A stretch of DNA of 33,514 nucleotides. It comes from Niastella yeongjuensis (GTDB taxonomy: Bacteria > Bacteroidota > Bacteroidia > Chitinophagales > Chitinophagaceae). A program made the position numbers and the translations under genes. Location: the NCBI RefSeq assembly GCF_900110245.1, contig NZ_FOCZ01000006.1, positions 1 to 33,514 on the forward strand, given 5' to 3'. Positions 1 to 8,470 of the stretch are shown piece after piece; the stretch's first letter is position 1, and each line of letters opens with the position of its first letter. The notes under the pieces were generated by a model. The model made no database searches and was not told the origin of the DNA. It worked only from the letters and a program-made list of their open reading frames with translations.

Positions 1-2
1 TC

Positions 3-230
3 CTGGATGATTTTGGATTACAACCACTAGACAACACCGCCAGAATGATCTTATTGGAGATTATTGAAGACAGGCATGGCCGAAAGGCTACCATCATCAG
101 TTCACAATTACCAGTAGCTAAATGGTATGAAGTAATAGGTGATAGCACCGTGGCTGACGCCATACTGGATAGAATGGTACATGCCGCCCATCGGTTAGAA
201 TTAAAAGGAGAATCCTTAAGAAAGAAATAG
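3..230 (+). CDS. istB: IstB-like ATPase of an IS21-family element (5' end outside window)
   Basis: The frame is open from the first bases of the window and reads [10 protein letters not shown], the Walker B region of IstB, the AAA+ helper ATPase that works with the IstA transposase in IS21-family transposition. It continues through a [14 protein letters not shown] segment and ends in the family's typical C-terminal helix ([17 protein letters not shown]). Only about the last 75 residues are present; the Walker A part, istA and the left end of the element lie upstream of the window. An internal ATG at 45 is not the true start. Directly downstream are the terminal repeats of the element. Identification from recognisable IstB motifs; the IS name cannot be given. 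Confidence 0.9.
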   Translation: MDDFGLQPLDNTARMILLEIIEDRHGRKATIISSQLPVAKWYEVIGDSTVADAILDRMVHAAHRLELKGESLRKK

Positions 231-263
231 AATCCTATTTTTGTAAACCAGCTCTTTAAATTA

Positions 264-2831
264 TTACAGAAACTGCCCCAATCGGCTTACTTCTAAGGGG
301 TGGTCAGCATCACCGGATTGGTGGTCAACATCGCCGGATTTTACACCATAACGATCAAAGTGATGTTCAGGGTCTCGCTGCGCAAGATTTTTCACATGAT
401 TTTCCAGGTGTTTCAAATAGGTGTCAAACAGTTGACTATTCTCGGTTAAATAATTTAAGGTCCTTGCGACTGCATAGCAATGTGGCAAAAACTTTTCATT
501 CAGAAATTCCGTCAGTATTTCCATTGTCGTCACCACGTCATTTGCGTTACTGCTCATGTTGGTCAATCGTAATAAATGGATGAGTTGATCTGCGTCATCG
601 TTGACCAGTGCTTGAAAAACCAATGCATGAATAGTTTTTGAACTTTCTGGCGCAAGAGTAAAACGGGTGTTTCGTTCTTCGAGTACTGTCAGTAATAATT
701 CTGCAGATTGAAAATCCAGTATCCAACCATTTTGGATGTACAGAATCACAAAATCTAACAAAACTCGTTTGTCAATGATCGCAGATTGCGAGGAGAGGAA
801 ATGGCTAATGGGCGTAAAGTTCCGGCGGCTTTCAGGGACACTTGGAATGCGCGAATATTGAAGAATTTTTTGGGCGACGGTGTTGATTTGAGTTGCAGAT
901 AGTCCTATGTTTTGACAGAGGACTACGTATACATCCAGCATGCGATTCATTTGTTCACGGAAATATTGTGGCCCCTGATTGAGGAATTCACTGGCTGGAT
1001 AGTCTGCCACTTCATCTATCAACCTCAAAAGACAATCAATAAAATCATTGCTGTCCGTATCGTGATGTGGAATATTGGTTAGTTTATATTCGGTAATCAA
1101 ATTTTGAACACCTTGGTTGTCGCCATAGCGGACGATCAAGAACAAGTGTTGCACATATAGAGATATCTTATCGTTTCCTTTCTTCTGGTCCAGCGCAAGT
1201 ATCTGAAATATCCCTTCCTGGAATGCTTGGTAAATGCTGTTGAACTCAGCAAGCTGATCGCCCACGATGCGGTTGACGGACAAGAATCGCCAAATGGAAT
1301 TGAATTTCTCAAAAAACGTATGATAGCGGTGGAATGGTATCGTTCTTTTATTGCGAAGTGCCTTTCGCATTTGTTGACTATCTTGCAGAATTGCCAAAGA
1401 TGACTCATCATAAATAGAGCCGTTGTTAAGCCACCGGGCTATCTCCTGATCTGCCATCGGCATTACATGAATCGTGTCTTCAATATCGAACGCATCCACC
1501 TTTTCAAGGGGGTCGGGAAACTCGTTACCGAACTTGGTATGATTGTGTTGTTGTTTGAGGAGACGGATGTTATACTGGCAGATAAAGACACGAACATAAT
1601 TATTTTCGGCTTTAGCCTGTTCAATGGCTTTCAGCAAAATATTGATGGATGTCCGATACTCTGATAGTTCATAAGCTGCATAAGCCTGATCCATCTTATC
1701 TTTTAGTTCATCGTGCTGTATCATTAAATCTTTACGAATGTTACTGTATTCCTGGTTATTCCATTTACAAGCGTAACAGGTGCAGGTTGGGGCAGGCGGA
1801 ATAAATGGCAGGACAAACTCGCCGTGCTTTACATGAATGATTTTGTGAATTCCGCAAGTACGGAACCAGCCCAACACATCGCTTATTTTTTGTTGGTTAT
1901 TTTCAATATTAGCCAAGTCATGAGTCGATACATATTGTCCATTGTCGATGGACAGAGATTGCAGAAAACTAAATAGTTCATCATTATTGGTTGCGAATGC
2001 ATTGGCTACAGGATATTCCAGCGAATATTTGCCAATGACGAATGGATATTGATTGACAATAAAACTTTTCGGCAAAAACGACCAGTCTTTTAGCCGAACC
2101 GAGAGGTATTGGAATAGCTGGTCAAGGATAGGTAGTTTATTGTCCACACTGATAGTTGGTTTGACCAGTTTTTCTTTCGGTGCTGAGGGCTGTTTTAAGG
2201 TCAAACCAGCTTGTTTCAAGAAATCAACCGCTTTGTATGGTGATATGAAAAAGTGTACAACTATGTCGGGATAGAGCTTTTGTATATTTAGATGTAGTTC
2301 GCCTTCTTTGTCTTTTGAGGCAAACTCCTTAATATTTTCGGAGACGAATGTAAATTCCTTGATACCATTCCGTTTTGCGTATTCCAGACAGGTGAAAATT
2401 ATTTTTGCATCCTTTTCATTTTGTTTGACCGTGGAGTGAAAGAATGGTGGTGCTTTTTGTTCCTTCAGATCATCAATGAGCAAAATAACGTTGTGGTATC
2501 GTTCAAGCGTTGGACTGGAGACAACAATAGTATCTAATTTTTCGACTTGTCTGAGTATGCGCTTTTCGCCGATTGTAAGATCCTTTTCTGCATCAAAAAT
2601 GTTTAAGTTTTCACTTAACTCCCGCTCTTTTCGATGAGTTCTTTTCCTTCTTTGGATGGCCTCCATTTTCTTTTTTTTGTGATCTTCCCATTCAGATTTC
2701 AGTACGGTAGGGGCCAAAAACTGTAATTGACCACTGGTTATGAACTGGTGTAGAGGGTCTAAAGACCAGTCATCGGCAGTGTCATTGATGAGCTTTTCGA
2801 GGATACAGGTATCTATTACTATATACATCAT
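264..2831 (-). CDS. Large PIN-domain (DUF4935-like) protein, 3' end replaced by IS21 sequence
   Basis: The N-terminal ~200 residues look like a PIN-type ribonuclease domain: YIVIDTCIL with acidic D7, SEWEDH around residue 47, then DAKIIFTCLEYA and FTFVSENIKEF, the spaced acidic residues that bind metal in PIN nucleases. A basic helix (KKKKMEAIQRRKRTHRK) follows the second acidic motif. Near residue 350 there is a cysteine knuckle (CTCYACKW), then a long helical C-terminal part without a recognised domain. Residues 1-828 belong to the original gene. From the third base of codon 829 onward the frame is IS21-terminal sequence, so the last 26 residues (GVKSGDVDHQ...) are element-derived and the native C-terminus is lost. 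It is the promoter-distal gene of a five-gene minus-strand run. RNase activity is inferred from family only. A second ATG follows the first directly. Confidence 0.8.
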   Translation of the reverse strand: MMYIVIDTCILEKLINDTADDWSLDPLHQFITSGQLQFLAPTVLKSEWEDHKKKKMEAIQRRKRTHRKERELSENLNIFDAEKDLTIGEKRILRQVEKLDTIVVSSPTLERYHNVILLIDDLKEQKAPPFFHSTVKQNEKDAKIIFTCLEYAKRNGIKEFTFVSENIKEFASKDKEGELHLNIQKLYPDIVVHFFISPYKAVDFLKQAGLTLKQPSAPKEKLVKPTISVDNKLPILDQLFQYLSVRLKDWSFLPKSFIVNQYPFVIGKYSLEYPVANAFATNNDELFSFLQSLSIDNGQYVSTHDLANIENNQQKISDVLGWFRTCGIHKIIHVKHGEFVLPFIPPAPTCTCYACKWNNQEYSNIRKDLMIQHDELKDKMDQAYAAYELSEYRTSINILLKAIEQAKAENNYVRVFICQYNIRLLKQQHNHTKFGNEFPDPLEKVDAFDIEDTIHVMPMADQEIARWLNNGSIYDESSLAILQDSQQMRKALRNKRTIPFHRYHTFFEKFNSIWRFLSVNRIVGDQLAEFNSIYQAFQEGIFQILALDQKKGNDKISLYVQHLFLIVRYGDNQGVQNLITEYKLTNIPHHDTDSNDFIDCLLRLIDEVADYPASEFLNQGPQYFREQMNRMLDVYVVLCQNIGLSATQINTVAQKILQYSRIPSVPESRRNFTPISHFLSSQSAIIDKRVLLDFVILYIQNGWILDFQSAELLLTVLEERNTRFTLAPESSKTIHALVFQALVNDDADQLIHLLRLTNMSSNANDVVTTMEILTEFLNEKFLPHCYAVARTLNYLTENSQLFDTYLKHLENHVKNLAQRDPEHHFDRYGVKSGDVDHQSGDADHPLEVSRLGQFL
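299..345 (+). mobile_element. Right terminus of the IS21-family element with two tandem 21-bp repeats
   Basis: Two adjacent 21-bp direct repeats, 299-319 and 320-340, both fit GGTGGTCA(G/A)CATC(A/G)CCGGATT and differ at two positions. They are followed by TTACA, so the element's end read inward begins TGTAAAATCC at base 345, which fits the TGT...ACA termini usual in IS21-family elements. Multiple terminal repeats are typical transposase binding sites of this family. The left end and therefore the target duplication are outside the window, so 345 as the exact boundary is inferred. Confidence 0.8.
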
Positions 2832-2990
2832 GATCGGTCACGGCATTTGAGGTCAGGAACTATAATTATCTATGAAGTGAAAATATAAGATGGAATGTCC
2901 GAAAAAAAGTCAGCAAACGTCAGTCTTCAATCTTCAACACTAGTGTTCTGTCAATATTGGCTGCCAATACAAGTGTGCCTATTACGCATT

Positions 2991-3782
2991 CTACGTTTTC
3001 TCAACCTCTCCAAACTCATCTGGGTTCACATTCAAAATAGCATCACTTAGCTCCTCAATAATCTCAAGCAGTCCTTCGGAAGCTCCATCAAAGTTGTAAG
3101 CAAGCGCCAAAAGATCACGCAGGTACATTGCAATAAGAAGGATTCCCAGATTAATCTTGTTTGCCTTATGATTGTCTGATATTCTATTTGATAGACCAGT
3201 AAAATGGCTGAGGTGGTCGTATTTTGAATAAAATGAATACAGATTGTAAATGGCGTCAGTAGGTTCTGTTCCTCCAGTGATATGTTCTTTGGCTATTCTG
3301 TTTAGGTTCAGTTTATATTCTTGCCGTATTTTGGGACGTTCAGCTGATAAGTCAAAGGCCCTTGAAAATGGTTGAACAAACCGGGCAGCAGTGTCGGCTT
3401 TTTGTTCTGAAGACATGGTTTGAGACCTATATATTTCTTCTACAAAGAAATTCGTCGCGTCGTTTAAAACCGCAAGGCAATACTCTTTAAGTTCAGAATA
3501 AACCGCATCCTGGTTGGTATTGTCCAGTTGACTAGCTATACTCTTTGCTTTCATGTGGAGTATACCATCCATTAGCAAGGATCTTAGAAGGATACCGAGT
3601 GGCATCTCCATATCAGGATTATCCCTCAATGAGGGGTAGAGATGGAGAATGCCCTGAATCACTTTTTCAACCTTGTCAACTCCACAGAAAATATATCGGA
3701 TGCATTCATCTTGCTGCCTGTTGGTCAGAAAAGGATGAGCTCCAACCCCCGCTTTAAATATGGCCAAGATTAAGTCCATCAT
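2991..3782 (-). CDS. Hypothetical helical protein, DUF5677-like
   Basis: A 263-residue soluble, mostly helical protein. An N-terminal LLRSLLMDGILHMKAK segment (about 66-80) and a SKYDHLSHFTGLSNR segment (about 186-200) resemble the paired motifs of DUF5677-type proteins (an LLRSLLE-like helix and a later Y..LS...H helix). No catalytic site is certain. The gene lies 26 bp downstream of the HEPN-motif gene and 159 bp upstream of the PIN gene on the same strand, which suggests co-transcription. In that setting a HEPN-like role (RNase or dimer partner) is possible, but this is a guess. Gene reality is well supported by length and codon pattern; the family call is weak. Confidence 0.7.
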   Translation of the reverse strand: MMDLILAIFKAGVGAHPFLTNRQQDECIRYIFCGVDKVEKVIQGILHLYPSLRDNPDMEMPLGILLRSLLMDGILHMKAKSIASQLDNTNQDAVYSELKEYCLAVLNDATNFFVEEIYRSQTMSSEQKADTAARFVQPFSRAFDLSAERPKIRQEYKLNLNRIAKEHITGGTEPTDAIYNLYSFYSKYDHLSHFTGLSNRISDNHKANKINLGILLIAMYLRDLLALAYNFDGASEGLLEIIEELSDAILNVNPDEFGEVEKT

Positions 3783-3808
3783 ATAGCAATAACTTTTGAG
3801 TAATTAAT

Positions 3809-4633
3809 TTATGTTTCATTATCCTCCTCAATGAGCCCAGGCTCATAAAAATCGAAAAAGTTCTGTATAGCGGGTATATACTTTGAAAAATCAGTATTAT
3901 AAAGATCATTGGAGAGTTTCTGGTAATCAGTAAGGTTTTCTGCCTTCACTTTTTTCAGATGGGTCAGCCTGTTTCGTAATGTCTTTAACTCCAAAATAAG
4001 TTTCCATGCATCTGGATTTGCAGCCGGAAAGTCTTTACCGGTTACTTGGGGAAGTACAGTTTGTATTTTAATATCGAGGGAAATGTATTCTAATTTGTTC
4101 TTTCTTTTTTCATTACCATCAATCACTACTGTAAAATCTTCCGGTAGCAATTGATTATAAAAGGCTTCAACTGCGCCCAGCAGGTGGACAACACCACTAC
4201 TGGCAGCTTCAAAGTAGTCCACGAAAATATGATACTTTCTTATAAAGTCTGATGTTGGACATTCTTCAAATGATTTTTTGGTTACCTGAGATAATTCAAT
4301 CTTCTTTAGAGCCAAGTTGAAGTATATCAATACAGGATTGATCTCTGGGAAAGCAAAGTGTTTTCCCGTATCATTTGAAGTCCCCGCTTGCATTAGTACA
4401 ACTGGCCCGTCTTTTTTCTTTAACCCAACGAATGCGCCTGGAATCTTACTTACTTCTTCCAGTATTTTTTGTTGAATATCCTCCAGTTGCTCTGGGGACG
4501 ATACTGGAACATTTACTTCCTTTCTGGTGGTAGTAGGTATTCTGTTCTCATCAAATGCTTTGAGCGTTTTAATTTTTATCTTTCTAAGCACAGGTTTATG
4601 TTTTCTTTTTAATATGCTATTACTTTGTTGCAA
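3809..4633 (-). CDS. Hypothetical protein with HEPN-type RNxxxH motif
   Basis: A 274-residue protein with a basic N-terminus (LKRKHKPVLRKIKIK) and a helical C-terminal half. R220-N221-x-x-x-H225 (LRNRLTHLK) matches the RNxxxH catalytic signature of HEPN ribonucleases, and the preceding helix (about 140-160, VHLLGAVEAFYNQLL) fits the first helix of such a fold. No methionine codon occurs in frame before residue 81 and an in-frame TGA lies four codons upstream, so the start must be TTG at 4633 or another non-ATG codon. An out-of-frame six-codon ATG reading frame overlaps this TTG, which might affect initiation. It sits 26 bp upstream of the DUF5677-like gene. HEPN assignment rests on one motif. 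Confidence 0.65.
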   Translation of the reverse strand: MQQSNSILKRKHKPVLRKIKIKTLKAFDENRIPTTTRKEVNVPVSSPEQLEDIQQKILEEVSKIPGAFVGLKKKDGPVVLMQAGTSNDTGKHFAFPEINPVLIYFNLALKKIELSQVTKKSFEECPTSDFIRKYHIFVDYFEAASSGVVHLLGAVEAFYNQLLPEDFTVVIDGNEKRKNKLEYISLDIKIQTVLPQVTGKDFPAANPDAWKLILELKTLRNRLTHLKKVKAENLTDYQKLSNDLYNTDFSKYIPAIQNFFDFYEPGLIEEDNET

Positions 4634-4759
4634 TCTGCATAATCAGGCTTTTAATAACCGGGAATAAGCCGTCATACAAAATCTTTTTCTCTTCCTGCAA
4701 GCCATACAATAATATAATTGCTTCATCGCAGGAGAAAGTTTTTATCGAAGGTCATGCTT

Positions 4760-4978
4760 CTATTCATTAGTTATCTCCGATACCATATAACCTTTGTGAT
4801 TATGTAGTAGAGAAGAGAATTGATGGCCTTCCTCGCACTCAAACTCCAAAACAACACCTAACCTGTCTTCTGATTGCACAGGTGTAATCTTCATAAGGTG
4901 TACATACTCAAATTGGCAAACTGGGCAATGAAGTATAGTTTGATTTTCGTCGCACCACTGAGTTTTTCGAAAGTTCAT
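4760..4978 (-). CDS. Small zinc-ribbon-like protein
   Basis: A 72-residue protein with one CxxC knuckle (HCPVCQFEYVHL, about residues 18-29) and a second C..GH site (ECEEGHQF, about 47-54), the pattern of a small zinc ribbon. It has an ATG start, lies 58 bp downstream of the RES gene and 126 bp upstream of the HEPN-motif gene, and shares their strand. The function is unknown; in this position it could be an antidote, an adaptor or a nucleic-acid-binding accessory to the RES protein. Confidence 0.6.
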   Translation of the reverse strand: MNFRKTQWCDENQTILHCPVCQFEYVHLMKITPVQSEDRLGVVLEFECEEGHQFSSLLHNHKGYMVSEITNE

Positions 4979-5036
4979 AAAATTTATATTTTAACTTTAT
5001 AAAAGATTAACGCTAACCATAAATTTTTGCAACAAT

Positions 5037-6446
5037 TTAACGAGTTCCAAATACTTCTGTTGTATCTAGGTCATCTCTTTCAGATTCTTCAAAGACCTGC
5101 CTTGATACATTATTAACTGTGAAATCATACCTCAAAGCATTTATACCATGAACAGTAATAGACCTTGGATCTATCTTTAAGGCATGAGGGATAACTGAAT
5201 TTCTAACCGGAGTTCGTGCATTTTTAGGATGAGTGATAGAGACAGAATACTCCTGGTAATAATCTTCATCCTCGTAAAGTAAATTACCACTGACCTTTGA
5301 ACCTACTGGTAAAATGATTTTTTCGACACTGCAAGCATGACTAAACAATGTGATATTCATCTCCTTCATTCCAGACTGTACTGATGGAAAACGAATGCCA
5401 TCAAGTCCAATTGTTTGCGATAGAAATTCTGCAACTCGCTGGGTAGGGCAATACTCTGATACTTCATCACCAGGCATAACGGGGTAAGAAATCAGGGTGG
5501 ACAACTTTCTTAGAAAGTCTGTTCTAATCCTTTTGGGCAACTCATCCGGGTCAAAAATACTGCCTGCATTATCAACTGATTTAAGTAAAGAAAGATCCAA
5601 GATTTTAAGCTGCCGTATAATTTCAAATTCAGCGACAGCAACCTTGCTTCCAACGGGTGGCCGCACTTCATTGATTACAACTTCCCTGCTTTCAGCACCA
5701 TAAAAAACTGGTACGCCTTCTTTATTCATTCTACCTGGCTTAGCTTTATGTGGTGGTGGCGGACAAAGTTCGCTATCCGGATATTTAAAAGCTTTTAGTA
5801 AATCCTCATCAGTATAAAAACACCTAGCTCTATATAATTTATTAATAGCCTTACCAGGTCCAATTTCAACAATTGGCGATTTATTATTCCTGGTTTTCAG
5901 CTCGTAAACCCCGGTAAATATTTCGGAAAGGATTTTATCTAGGGCCGCCTTCGATCCAGGTTTAAAACTCTTAGAAAGCTCCTTAAATTCCACCCATTTT
6001 TTGTGGAAGCTTTCATCGTTAAGCGGTTTTAAAATATACATAGAACCTGATGCAAATTCGTTCTCAATACCTATTGCAGAGGTATCAAAATCTTCATGCT
6101 CAATTTCCAAGATAGCCTGTATATCCTTAGCCACTTCTTCCTCAACACCTGCAGCATCTGCAATAACATCGACTATATCATCTCCATCTCTGAACCAGTA
6201 CTTATGTGGATTATAGTAATCACCTGGTTCATCTGGTGTTCTATCATAATAATCCTGAAAAGCATCCTTAACTTTTTCTGATAAAAATCCTAAAGTTCCT
6301 GCTGCCTGTATTTTTCCACAATAATCGCATTTACTCCTTTTCCCTTTCCCTAATAATACCTTTAAAAAAGATTCCCCTACACATTTGTAACACAGCTTCT
6401 TATATTTCAATTCATCAATATCCTTAGGATAGTCATTTGGAACCAT
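5037..6446 (-). CDS. RES-domain toxin-like protein with N-terminal zinc finger/HEPN-RES region
   Basis: A 469-residue protein. The N-terminus carries two CxxC knuckles (C19-x2-C22 and C40-x2-C43), followed by an acidic helical region (about 55-180) resembling the HEPN/RES N-terminal domain. The RES core spans about 200-400: LYRAR (R206/R208), PPHKAKPGRMN, VPVFYGAESREVVINEVRP with glutamates E253 and E260, and later LDGIRFPSVQSG supplying the conserved serine. RES proteins of the ParT/MbcT type attack NAD+ or ADP-ribosylate targets, so this is probably an effector that depletes NAD+ or modifies a host protein. A classical Xre-type RES antitoxin is not adjacent, so control may come from the fused N-terminus or the zinc-ribbon neighbour. 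It is the promoter-proximal gene of the minus-strand cluster. Confidence 0.8.
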   Translation of the reverse strand: MVPNDYPKDIDELKYKKLCYKCVGESFLKVLLGKGKRSKCDYCGKIQAAGTLGFLSEKVKDAFQDYYDRTPDEPGDYYNPHKYWFRDGDDIVDVIADAAGVEEEVAKDIQAILEIEHEDFDTSAIGIENEFASGSMYILKPLNDESFHKKWVEFKELSKSFKPGSKAALDKILSEIFTGVYELKTRNNKSPIVEIGPGKAINKLYRARCFYTDEDLLKAFKYPDSELCPPPPHKAKPGRMNKEGVPVFYGAESREVVINEVRPPVGSKVAVAEFEIIRQLKILDLSLLKSVDNAGSIFDPDELPKRIRTDFLRKLSTLISYPVMPGDEVSEYCPTQRVAEFLSQTIGLDGIRFPSVQSGMKEMNITLFSHACSVEKIILPVGSKVSGNLLYEDEDYYQEYSVSITHPKNARTPVRNSVIPHALKIDPRSITVHGINALRYDFTVNNVSRQVFEESERDDLDTTEVFGTR

Positions 6447-6475
6447 AATCAGCTATTTTGGTTGTATAAAGGTAC

Positions 6476-6502
6476 ATTTTGCGTTATATATACGCAAAAT
6501 TA
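6476..6502 (-). promoter_or_regulatory. Palindrome overlapping a possible -7 box upstream of the RES gene
   Basis: ATTTTGCGT (6476-6484) and ACGCAAAAT (6492-6500) form a perfect 9-bp inverted repeat around a TATATAT spacer, 30 bp upstream of the RES start codon. On the minus strand TAATTTTG at 6502-6495 matches the Bacteroidota -7 consensus TAnnTTTG, so a regulator bound to the palindrome would cover the promoter and start site, giving an untranslated leader of about 40 nt. No clear -33 TTG was seen. The promoter call is moderate; operator function is inferred. Confidence 0.45.
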
Positions 6503-7038
6503 TTTTTCATTATTTATTTCTTTTTTACATCATTAAGCCAAGACGGAATATAATAACATGCACGTAACTGTTTATATCAAATGAAAACTAATTAGTAACG
6601 GTTAAGATAGCTTTATAAATCTTATAATAGAAAGCAGATCGATTGAAATGTCATTAATCAATTCTCGCGTTATAAAAAAATGAAAATTTATTCGCTAATT
6701 TATTTAGACTAAAGATAATAGCACACTACGTATTTTCCCTAATCGATACAAAATTTAAACAATGATAATCATTATGTTATAAGTTTTTCGATTAGTATTT
6801 TTACCATACAATCCACATCATGTGGAAAGCTTTTTTGGCAAATTATTCATTATAAAAGATAAATTTGAGTAAGTAGGTTAGTAGCGAGTTCGTTAGAGCG
6901 ATGATCTTGGTTAAGGAATAACGTTACCTCAATTCTAAGTTCAAATCGCTTAATCATGGATAAGAACTGCTTGCAATTATCAGTTCTCAAGAAGTTGCCT
7001 CTAACTTTTCTTTTTATTTAACCATTAAAAAACGTTTT
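6503..7038. other. Long AT-rich intergenic region between divergent genes
   Basis: About 540 bp between the minus-strand RES operon and the plus-strand DUF4417 pair. No credible open reading frame was found. It contains poly-A/T stretches, a weak 7-bp hairpin (AGAACTG 6963-6969 with CAGTTCT 6981-6987) and a stretch at 6881-6960 that superficially resembles parts of a tRNA but does not fold as one. It presumably holds the promoter of the gene at 7039, but I could not place one with confidence. Confidence 0.5.
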
Positions 7039-7404
7039 ATGGGTTCAGGTAGAGACAACCGAAAAAAAGGTGATAGCCCTATTATCAGAAGGCCTAAATT
7101 TATTATAACATCCGTTGACGTTAATAGTGTCAATCCTAGTGTTGCGGAAACTGTCGCCGACGTATGCCCAATTTCTTTTGATGTAAGACTTATAAATTCC
7201 GCCTTAACAAAGAAAGGAGTAAGGGTTCATCTGGATATAAAGGATAACAGCTGTGTCATTAAAATTGGTAATACTGAAGTTGGTGTACTTAATCGCCAGC
7301 GTTCAGAAACGATCACTAAATGTAAAAACCTTGGAGTCCATTACAGTGGTGAAATTGTCTTAAAACAAGATAAGATATATGCGAGGTTTGAAAGACACTT
7401 ATAA
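7039..7404 (+). CDS. Small hypothetical protein paired with the DUF4417-like gene
   Basis: A 121-residue protein with a basic N-terminus (GRDNRKKGD), then a beta-rich region (VCPISFDVRL, RVHLDIKDNSCVIKIGNTEVGVLN) and a C-terminal CKNLGVHYSGEIV...YARFER segment. It lacks signal peptide or membrane segments and I do not recognise the family. Its last 26 bp overlap the start of the next gene in another frame, so the two are probably translationally coupled and work together. The basic N-terminus would suit nucleic-acid contact, but that is inference. Confidence 0.65.
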   Translation: MGSGRDNRKKGDSPIIRRPKFIITSVDVNSVNPSVAETVADVCPISFDVRLINSALTKKGVRVHLDIKDNSCVIKIGNTEVGVLNRQRSETITKCKNLGVHYSGEIVLKQDKIYARFERHL

Positions 7405-8470
7405 TAACATTTCGCTCTTTGGACAAGATTGTGATGTTGCTTCTGGGAATTTTCTTCCATTCATTGAGCCAATTGAAGCTAAAGGAGTTTCGGTTTCATG
7501 CAATAACCCCTTTCGCAAAAATATTGTAACCTGCAAAGATGAGGTCCGGCATGAATTTATTGAGGAAGTCAACGGCTTGGATTTTAATGTGAAATTATTA
7601 TCTACGAAGCTTGATCTGCCTCCTTACATACCTGTGCTTGATAAAGTTTCCACGCATTTTGAGATTTCACATCACATCTTTCCCGTTGTAGGTTTCACGT
7701 TAAGAGATTTGTTAGTACAGAGCATAAAGGAATCCGCAGGGGCACTGCACGAGCAAAGGGATATTCAGTTTTGCCCATCAATCTTGCATAATGGTGCTTT
7801 TAAAAACAAACGAGTTATATTATTTCTCTCAGGTCCAGATACATTGATTGAATGGGTATGGTGGAATAGGGTTGAGTGTCAGCTTTTTTCTTCTTTAAGT
7901 AATTATAGATTTTTTGCGGCAACAGGTTTTAACTTTTCAGTAATAGGTGGCGAATGCGCATTCGCACAGGTGTTGAATCAAAAACGCAGCCTTTTTTCTG
8001 CTAATTTGTTGGAACAAAATGGAATTGTTGCAATACCACATGTCTATGCTATAAATCCTGTTCAGATCACAAGATGGATTAAATGGTTCTTAAAAAATCC
8101 AAATATTAGATACTTTACAATTAATTGCCAACTGCAAAAACGACAAAACGATATTGACCAAATAATAAAAGTTGTAAATGAAATTTTATTACAACTACCA
8201 CGAATTGAAGTAATACTCCAAGGATTTCCGCTTCCACAAATTTATAAATTTGGAATAAATTTAAGTCGAGTTCACTTTGCAGATTCAGTTTCCGCAAAAT
8301 ATGCCCAAAGTCGTAAAAAAATTATCGCTAACCCAGGTAAGAATCAGTGGAGATACCAAGATAATTGTATAGAAAGCATTCCAGAAATAATGATACACAA
8401 TCTAAATACCAGGCTCCTATTTATAGAAAATATGAAAAGGCTAATGATTAATGCCTCTACTGGTCCCTGA
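7379..8470 (+). CDS. DUF4417-like protein
   Basis: A 363-residue protein. The C-terminal half has the order typical of DUF4417: an aromatic segment (YRFFAATGFNFSVIGG), a Q-x-LNQKRS-type stretch (about 195-205), NGIVAIPHVYAI, then a beta strand YFTINCQLQ and EVILQGFP. In DUF4417 proteins of phages and mobile elements the matching pattern is Q.wN.yR...., GI.vIP and alternating strand-helix units. The N-terminal ~120 residues (PFIEPIEAKG..., a SHHIFPVVGFTLRDLL helix) are unassigned. The biochemical role of DUF4417 is unknown to me. The 26-bp overlap with the upstream gene and the nearby Gabija-like genes suggest an accessory or defence function. The family call is by eye only. Confidence 0.6.
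   Translation: MRGLKDTYNNISLFGQDCDVASGNFLPFIEPIEAKGVSVSCNNPFRKNIVTCKDEVRHEFIEEVNGLDFNVKLLSTKLDLPPYIPVLDKVSTHFEISHHIFPVVGFTLRDLLVQSIKESAGALHEQRDIQFCPSILHNGAFKNKRVILFLSGPDTLIEWVWWNRVECQLFSSLSNYRFFAATGFNFSVIGGECAFAQVLNQKRSLFSANLLEQNGIVAIPHVYAINPVQITRWIKWFLKNPNIRYFTINCQLQKRQNDIDQIIKVVNEILLQLPRIEVILQGFPLPQIYKFGINLSRVHFADSVSAKYAQSRKKIIANPGKNQWRYQDNCIESIPEIMIHNLNTRLLFIENMKRLMINASTGP

Noticed and set aside
6881..6960. tRNA-like stretch (D-arm-like GTTCGTTAGAGC and T-loop-like GTTCAAATC)
   Set aside because: The acceptor, anticodon and T stems do not pair and the distance between the two motifs is too long for an ordinary tRNA.
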